A DNA stretch of 64,000 nt from Pseudomonas paeninsulae (GTDB lineage: Bacteria; Pseudomonadota; Gammaproteobacteria; Pseudomonadales; Pseudomonadaceae), in assembly GCF_035621475.1 (NCBI RefSeq), contig NZ_CP141799.1:5010501-5074500 (forward strand). Direction: 5' to 3'. The translations under genes were made by a program, and so were the position numbers. The notes beneath the pieces are model-generated. The model was not told the origin of the DNA. It did not search any database and saw only the letters and a program-made list of their open reading frames with translations. Position 1 is the stretch's first letter. Every line of letters begins with the position of its first letter. Shown piece after piece: positions 59,238 through 64,000 of the stretch.

Positions 59238-59929
59238 CCATCAAGTTGATCACCTTCGACCTCGACGACACCCTCTGGGACGTAACCCCGGTGATGCTGG
59301 ACGCCGAAGCGACGCTGCGTAACTGGCTGGCGCTGCACGCGCCACGCCTTGGCGCGGTGCCGGTCGAACACCTGTGGACAATTCGCGCGCGGTTGCTGCA
59401 CGCCGAACCATCGCTCAAGTATCGCCTCAGCGAACTGCGCCGGCGTATCCTGCACGACGCCCTGGCAGGCGCCGGCTACCCCCCCAACGAGGCCGTGGCG
59501 CTAGCCGAATATGGCTTCCAGGTGTTTCTCGCCGCACGCCATCAGGTCGAGCTGTTCGCCGAAGTACACCCGACCCTGGAGACCCTGGCCAATCGCTTCC
59601 AGCTCGGGGTGATTACCAATGGCAATGCCGATGTACGCCGCCTGGGCCTGGCCGACTATTTCCAGTTCGCCCTGTGCGCGGAAGAACTCGGGGTCGGCAA
59701 ACCCGATCCCAAGCCTTTCCAGGAAGCACTCAAGCGTGCAGGCGTTGCCGCGCAGCACGCCGTGCATATCGGCGACCACCCCAGCGACGATATCGCCGGC
59801 GCCCAGGCTGCCGGCCTGCGGGCGATCTGGTTCAACCCGCAAGGCAAAGTCTGGGAAGGCGATAAGCGCGCCGATGGCGAAATCCGCAGCCTGGCCGAAT
59901 TACCCGCGCTGCTGCATAGCTGGGTATAG
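59234..59929 (+). CDS. yigB: HAD family phosphatase (YigB-like)
   Basis: A 231-residue HAD hydrolase, class IA. Motif I DLDDTLWD (residues 9-16), motif II TNGNAD near 128, motif III Lys in [10 protein letters not shown], motif [19 protein letters not shown]. The E. coli homologue dephosphorylates FMN and a riboflavin precursor. Overlaps the xerC stop by 4 bases. Confidence 0.92.
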   Translation: MTIKLITFDLDDTLWDVTPVMLDAEATLRNWLALHAPRLGAVPVEHLWTIRARLLHAEPSLKYRLSELRRRILHDALAGAGYPPNEAVALAEYGFQVFLAARHQVELFAEVHPTLETLANRFQLGVITNGNADVRRLGLADYFQFALCAEELGVGKPDPKPFQEALKRAGVAAQHAVHIGDHPSDDIAGAQAAGLRAIWFNPQGKVWEGDKRADGEIRSLAELPALLHSWV

Positions 59930-59947
59930 GCCAAGCCTGCAAACCGC

Positions 59948-60274
59948 TTAGATAGGGCGGCTGCCGTATTTGCTGTCAGGCTTCTTCGGTGGGTCGGAAA
60001 CCACGTTGGGCTCGACCTCCTGCACCTTGCCGCCGCGGGCCAGATAGTCTTCCATGGCGCGCGCCAAGGCATCGCGGTCCTTCTGCTTGGCTTCGACGCT
60101 CGGCAGCTCCTCAACACTGACCGCCGCCTTGGCCTTGGCCTTGCTCTTGCCCGTGCTGACGACTTCGTCGCCATCGTCATCACCGCTGTCGACGTCATCG
60201 GCGGCAGCCATTTCCGCGCCACTGTTCTCGTCAGCTCCTTCGAGCTCGTCTTGTTCCAGATCTTCGTCGCTCAT
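59948..60274 (-). CDS. sutA: Transcriptional regulator SutA
   Basis: A 108-residue protein with an acidic disordered first half (MSDEDLEQDELEGADENSGA onward) and a conserved second half, LPSVEAKQKDRDALARAMED, then YLARGGKVQEVEPNVV and the end PPKKPDSKYGSRPI. This matches P. aeruginosa SutA, an RNA polymerase-binding factor that raises housekeeping transcription in slow growth, and its place near amtB/glnK. The start ATG 60274 is preferred over 60286 as the family start. Confidence 0.9.
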   Translation of the reverse strand: MSDEDLEQDELEGADENSGAEMAAADDVDSGDDDGDEVVSTGKSKAKAKAAVSVEELPSVEAKQKDRDALARAMEDYLARGGKVQEVEPNVVSDPPKKPDSKYGSRPI

Positions 60275-60460
60275 GTTCAACCTCATGACTTGCGAAAAGC
60301 AGGTTAGTTATAGCCCAGCTACGTAATCTTTCGTACATCGCCGGGGGAAATTCAAATGACCTTGCAGGGCAAAGTCACCAGCCGCTTCTCACGCTGGTTC
60401 GGACAAGTACCTCGCCTCGCATAACAGTACTTATCGGCGCGCATTCTAGCGCGCTGCCAG

Positions 60461-60497
60461 AAAAAACAAAGGGCGCCTTTAGGCGCCTTTGTTTTAA
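60461..60497 (-). terminator. Rho-independent terminator after amtB
   Basis: On the minus strand CAAAGGCGCC, TAAA loop, GGCGCCCTTTG, then a run of T (60466-60461). It lies just after the stop of the downstream ammonium transporter gene. Confidence 0.85.
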
Positions 60498-60508
60498 ATC
60501 ATCGACAA

Positions 60509-61759
60509 TCAGCTTTTGGTGAATTCCGGATAAGCCTCCATACCGCATTCGGCGATATCCACGCCCTCGTACTCTTCTTCTTCGCTGACGCGCAGACCGA
60601 TCACCAGCTTGAGGATCGACCAGACGATCAAACTGGCGCTGAACACCCAGGCGAAGATGCAGCCGATACCCAGCAGCTGGGCACCAAGGGTGGCATCCGG
60701 GTTGGTCAGCACCACAGCCAACAGCCCCCAGATACCAGCCACGCCGTGCACGGAAATGGCACCGACCGGATCGTCGAGTTTGAGCTTGTCCAGGCCGAGG
60801 ATAGAGAACACCACCAGCACGCCACCAACGCCACCGATCAGGGTCGCTTGCAGGGCAGTCGGCGTCAGCGGCTCGGCGGTGATCGCCACCAGACCAGCCA
60901 GGGCACCGTTCAACGCCATGGTCAGATCAGCCTTGCCGAACAGGATGCGCGCCACGATCAGTGCGACGATCAGACCACCGGCGGCTGCCATGTTGGTGTT
61001 GACGAACACGTTGGCCACGGCGTTGGCATCTTCGATGGTGCTCATCTTCAGCTGCGAACCACCGTTGAAGCCGAACCAGCCCATCCACAGGATAAAGGCT
61101 CCGAGGGTCGCCATTGGCAGGTTGGAGCCTGGAATGGCGTTGACCTGGCCATTAGCGCCGTACTTGCCTTTACGTGCACCGAGCAGCAGCACGCCAGCCA
61201 GGGCAGCGGTAGCACCCGCCATGTGCACCACGCCGGAACCCGCGAAGTCGAGGAAGCCGGCTTCGTTAAGGAAGCCCGAACCCCACTTCCAGAAGCCCTG
61301 GACCGGGTAGATGAAACCGGTCATGACCACGGCGAAGGCCAGGAAGGCCCACAACTTCATGCGCTCGGCCACGGCACCGGAGACGATCGACATGCAGGTC
61401 GCGGCAAACACCACCTGGAAGAAGAAGTCCGAGCGGGCCGAGTAATAGGGCGCGCCGTCACCACCAGCGAGAACCGACTCGACACTGTGTTCGTCGCCGA
61501 TCAGGAAGCCCAGGCTTGGCAGGATGCCGCCGGCCGGGCTGGAGTACATGATGTGGTAGCCGATCACCAGGTACATGACGCTGGCTACCGCGTACAGGGC
61601 GATGTTCTTGGTGAGGATTTCGGTGGTGTTCTTCGCCCGTACCAGGCCGGCTTCGAGCATGGCAAAACCCGCTGCCATCCACATCACCAGAGCACCGCAA
61701 ATCAAAAAGTAGAAGGTATCGAAGCCGTACTGCAGCGCAGTCAATGCTGTGTTATCCAT
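60509..61759 (-). CDS. amtB: Ammonium transporter (second copy)
   Basis: A 416-residue Amt/MEP/Rh channel with eleven helices. Starts without a signal peptide (MDNTALTALQYGFDTFYFLI). Seen are FAMLEAGLVRAKNTTEILTK, GSGVVHMAGATAALAGVLLL with the first pore His (near 177) and VGAISVHGVAGIWGLLAVVL with the second-site His. It conducts ammonium and is closed by GlnK. It differs clearly from the upstream copy and lacks its signal peptide. Confidence 0.92.
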   Translation of the reverse strand: MDNTALTALQYGFDTFYFLICGALVMWMAAGFAMLEAGLVRAKNTTEILTKNIALYAVASVMYLVIGYHIMYSSPAGGILPSLGFLIGDEHSVESVLAGGDGAPYYSARSDFFFQVVFAATCMSIVSGAVAERMKLWAFLAFAVVMTGFIYPVQGFWKWGSGFLNEAGFLDFAGSGVVHMAGATAALAGVLLLGARKGKYGANGQVNAIPGSNLPMATLGAFILWMGWFGFNGGSQLKMSTIEDANAVANVFVNTNMAAAGGLIVALIVARILFGKADLTMALNGALAGLVAITAEPLTPTALQATLIGGVGGVLVVFSILGLDKLKLDDPVGAISVHGVAGIWGLLAVVLTNPDATLGAQLLGIGCIFAWVFSASLIVWSILKLVIGLRVSEEEEYEGVDIAECGMEAYPEFTKS

Positions 61760-61839
61760 GGTTCACCTCTTGCCGGCGCGCTTTTATAGCGCTGTTCGGT
61801 TAAGGCGCCCGGGGTTGGCTCCGGGCGCACTCCGTGTGC

Positions 61840-63153
61840 TTACAGGTTGTAGCCACGCTCGTTGTGCAGGGCGAGGTCGAGACCGACCGTCTCTTCCTCG
61901 TCACTGACACGCAAGCCCATTACTAGGTCGATCACTTTCAGAATCACGAAGGTCAGCACCGCGGTGTAGACCACCGTGAAGGCCACGCCCTCGCACTGCA
62001 CCCACAACTGTGCGGGGATGTTCTCCACCGTGCCAAAACCACCCAGCGCCGGCGCAGCAAACGCCCCGGTGAGAATGGCGCCAACAATGCCGCCCATGGC
62101 ATGCACGCCGAAGACATCCAGGGAGTCGTCATAGCCAAACTTGCGTTTCAGGCTGGTGGCGCAGAAGAAACAGATCACCCCTGACGCCAGGCCGATGACC
62201 AGCGCCCCCATCGGCCCGGCAGTGCCGGACGCCGGCGTAATGGCCACCAGGCCCGCCACCGCACCGGAGGCGATGCCCAGCACGCTGGGTTTGCGGTGGG
62301 TGATCCACTCGGCAAACATCCAGCTCAGGGCCGCCGTCGCCGTGGCGATCTGGGTCACCAGCATGGCCATGCCGGCGGTGCCGTTGGCAGCCAGGGCCGA
62401 GCCGGCGTTGAAGCCGAACCAGCCGATCCAGAGCATGCTCGCGCCGATCAGGGTGTATCCGAGGTTATGCGGCGGCATCGCGGTCGTCGGAAAGCCTTTA
62501 CGCTTACCCAACACCAGGCAGGCCACCAGACCGGCGATACCCGCGTTGATATGCACCACAGTGCCCCCGGCGAAATCCAGCACGCCCCAATCCCACAGCA
62601 ACGCACCGTCGCCGCTCCACACCATGTGCGCGATGGGGGCATAGACGATGGTGAACCAGACCGTCATGAACACCAGCATGGCCGAGAACTTCATGCGCTC
62701 AGCGAAGGCGCCGACGATCAGGGCCGGGGTGATGATGGCGAAGGTCATCTGGAAGGTGATGAACACACTTTCCGGAATGCCTGCCACCAGGCTGTCACTG
62801 GTCAGGCCAGCGAGGAAGGCATTCGACAGGCCGCCGACGAAGGAATTGAAATTGACCACACCCTGCTCCATGCCGGTGGTGTCAAAGGCCAGGCTGTACC
62901 CGTAGACGACCCAGAGCACGCTGATCAGACCAGTGATGGCGAAGCACTGCATCAACACCGACAGGACGTTCTTCGAACGCACCATGCCGGCATAGAACAG
63001 GGCCAGCCCCGGAATTGTCATGAACAGCACTAGGACGGTCGCGACCAGCATCCAGGCCGTATCGCCGCCATTTAGAACTGCCTCGTCGGCCATGGCCAAG
63101 CCAGGAACCAGAGACAAAAGGGCTCCTAGCCCTGCGATTTTTCGCAGAGTCAT
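61840..63153 (-). CDS. amtB: Ammonium transporter AmtB (first copy, next to glnK)
   Basis: A 437-residue Amt channel with a signal peptide (MTLRKIAGLGALLSLVPGLA, cut after AMA), as in E. coli AmtB. Pore features are GLALFYAGMVRSKNVLSVLM, GGTVVHINAGIAGLVACLVL and DVFGVHAMGGIVGAILTGAF. It imports ammonium under nitrogen limitation. glnK-amtB pairing and 39-base spacing mean GlnK regulates this channel by direct binding. Confidence 0.95.
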   Translation of the reverse strand: MTLRKIAGLGALLSLVPGLAMADEAVLNGGDTAWMLVATVLVLFMTIPGLALFYAGMVRSKNVLSVLMQCFAITGLISVLWVVYGYSLAFDTTGMEQGVVNFNSFVGGLSNAFLAGLTSDSLVAGIPESVFITFQMTFAIITPALIVGAFAERMKFSAMLVFMTVWFTIVYAPIAHMVWSGDGALLWDWGVLDFAGGTVVHINAGIAGLVACLVLGKRKGFPTTAMPPHNLGYTLIGASMLWIGWFGFNAGSALAANGTAGMAMLVTQIATATAALSWMFAEWITHRKPSVLGIASGAVAGLVAITPASGTAGPMGALVIGLASGVICFFCATSLKRKFGYDDSLDVFGVHAMGGIVGAILTGAFAAPALGGFGTVENIPAQLWVQCEGVAFTVVYTAVLTFVILKVIDLVMGLRVSDEEETVGLDLALHNERGYNL

Positions 63154-63192
63154 TGGGGGTACTCCTGGGGCGTTGGGGGTTCGCGGGCTTAG

Positions 63193-63938
<746 letters not shown>

Positions 63939-64000
63939 ATGTTGCCGCCCAAAGCCCTGCTCGATGCACTCAGCTCCCACGCCTCGCGCCTGTTCAACGG
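63939..64000 (+). CDS. ubiK: Accessory factor UbiK family protein, cut by window edge
   Basis: Only the first ~20 residues are visible: MLPPKALLDALSSHASRLFN. This matches the N-terminus of the BMFP/UbiK (YqiC) family protein that follows glnK in Pseudomonas and helps ubiquinone synthesis by binding UbiJ and lipids. The rest lies outside the window. Confidence 0.65.
   Translation, partial: MLPPKALLDALSSHASRLFN

Overview
The window is about 64 kb of GC-rich bacterial chromosome from a gammaproteobacterium of the genus Pseudomonas in the broad sense. Gene content and order match the conserved Pseudomonas block ubiH-pepP-ygfB-zapA-6S RNA ... ubiD-rho-trxA-ppx/ppk-hemB ... algP-algQ-hemY-hemX-hemD-hemC-algR-algZ-argH ... 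cyaA-rnk-cyaY-lppL-lysA-dapF-yigA-xerC-yigB-sutA-amtB-glnK. Two tandem ammonium transporter genes behind one glnK and an NnrS protein next to argH recall the P. stutzeri / P. mendocina / Azotobacter side of the group, but the species cannot be fixed from this window alone. No rRNA, tRNA, CRISPR array, prophage or intact insertion sequence was found.

Layout. 1-3.9 kb: ubiquinone hydroxylases with pepP and ygfB, all leftward. 3.9-6.2 kb: a zapB-like coiled-coil gene, zapA, 6S RNA, 5-formyl-THF cyclo-ligase and an EVE-domain protein. 6.2-11.7 kb: a broken sensor-like ORF, then an HlyD / RbbA-like / YhhJ-like ABC system. 11.7-17.9 kb: orphan FliL-like protein, quinone oxidoreductase, ferredoxin-flavin reductase, ubiD, rho, trxA. 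18-23.6 kb: polyphosphate genes ppx and ppk (convergent), hemB, a DedA protein. 23.9-31.6 kb: elbB, a thioesterase, YaiI, a cytochrome c-FTR1 iron permease fusion, a dead SDR gene, LysE, TerC, ABC-F. 31.6-42 kb: algP, algQ, and the algZ-algR-hemC-hemDX-hemY cluster, where hemD and hemX form one open frame, then argH. 42-50.9 kb is the most accessory-looking part: nnrS, a chemoreceptor, a large GGDEF-EAL protein, a TpsB fragment cut by an inverted repeat, a GST, and a partial duplication of a gene leader. 50.9-64 kb: cyaA, rnk, cyaY, lppL-lysA-dapF-yigA, a 137-bp MITE-like element, xerC-yigB, sutA, amtB x2, glnK, and the start of a ubiK-like gene.

The genes work in several joint tasks: ubiquinone synthesis (ubiH, its paralogue, ubiD, perhaps the flavin reductase, ubiK), heme synthesis (hemB, hemC, hemD, with hemX/hemY), stress and slow-growth regulation (6S RNA, algQ/rsd, sutA, ppk/ppx, cyaA), lysine/DAP synthesis, and nitrogen sensing (glnK-amtB). 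I saw no wholly novel system. The best leads are the HemD-HemX frame fusion with a retained internal start, the scar region at 48.4-50.2 kb, and three gene remnants.
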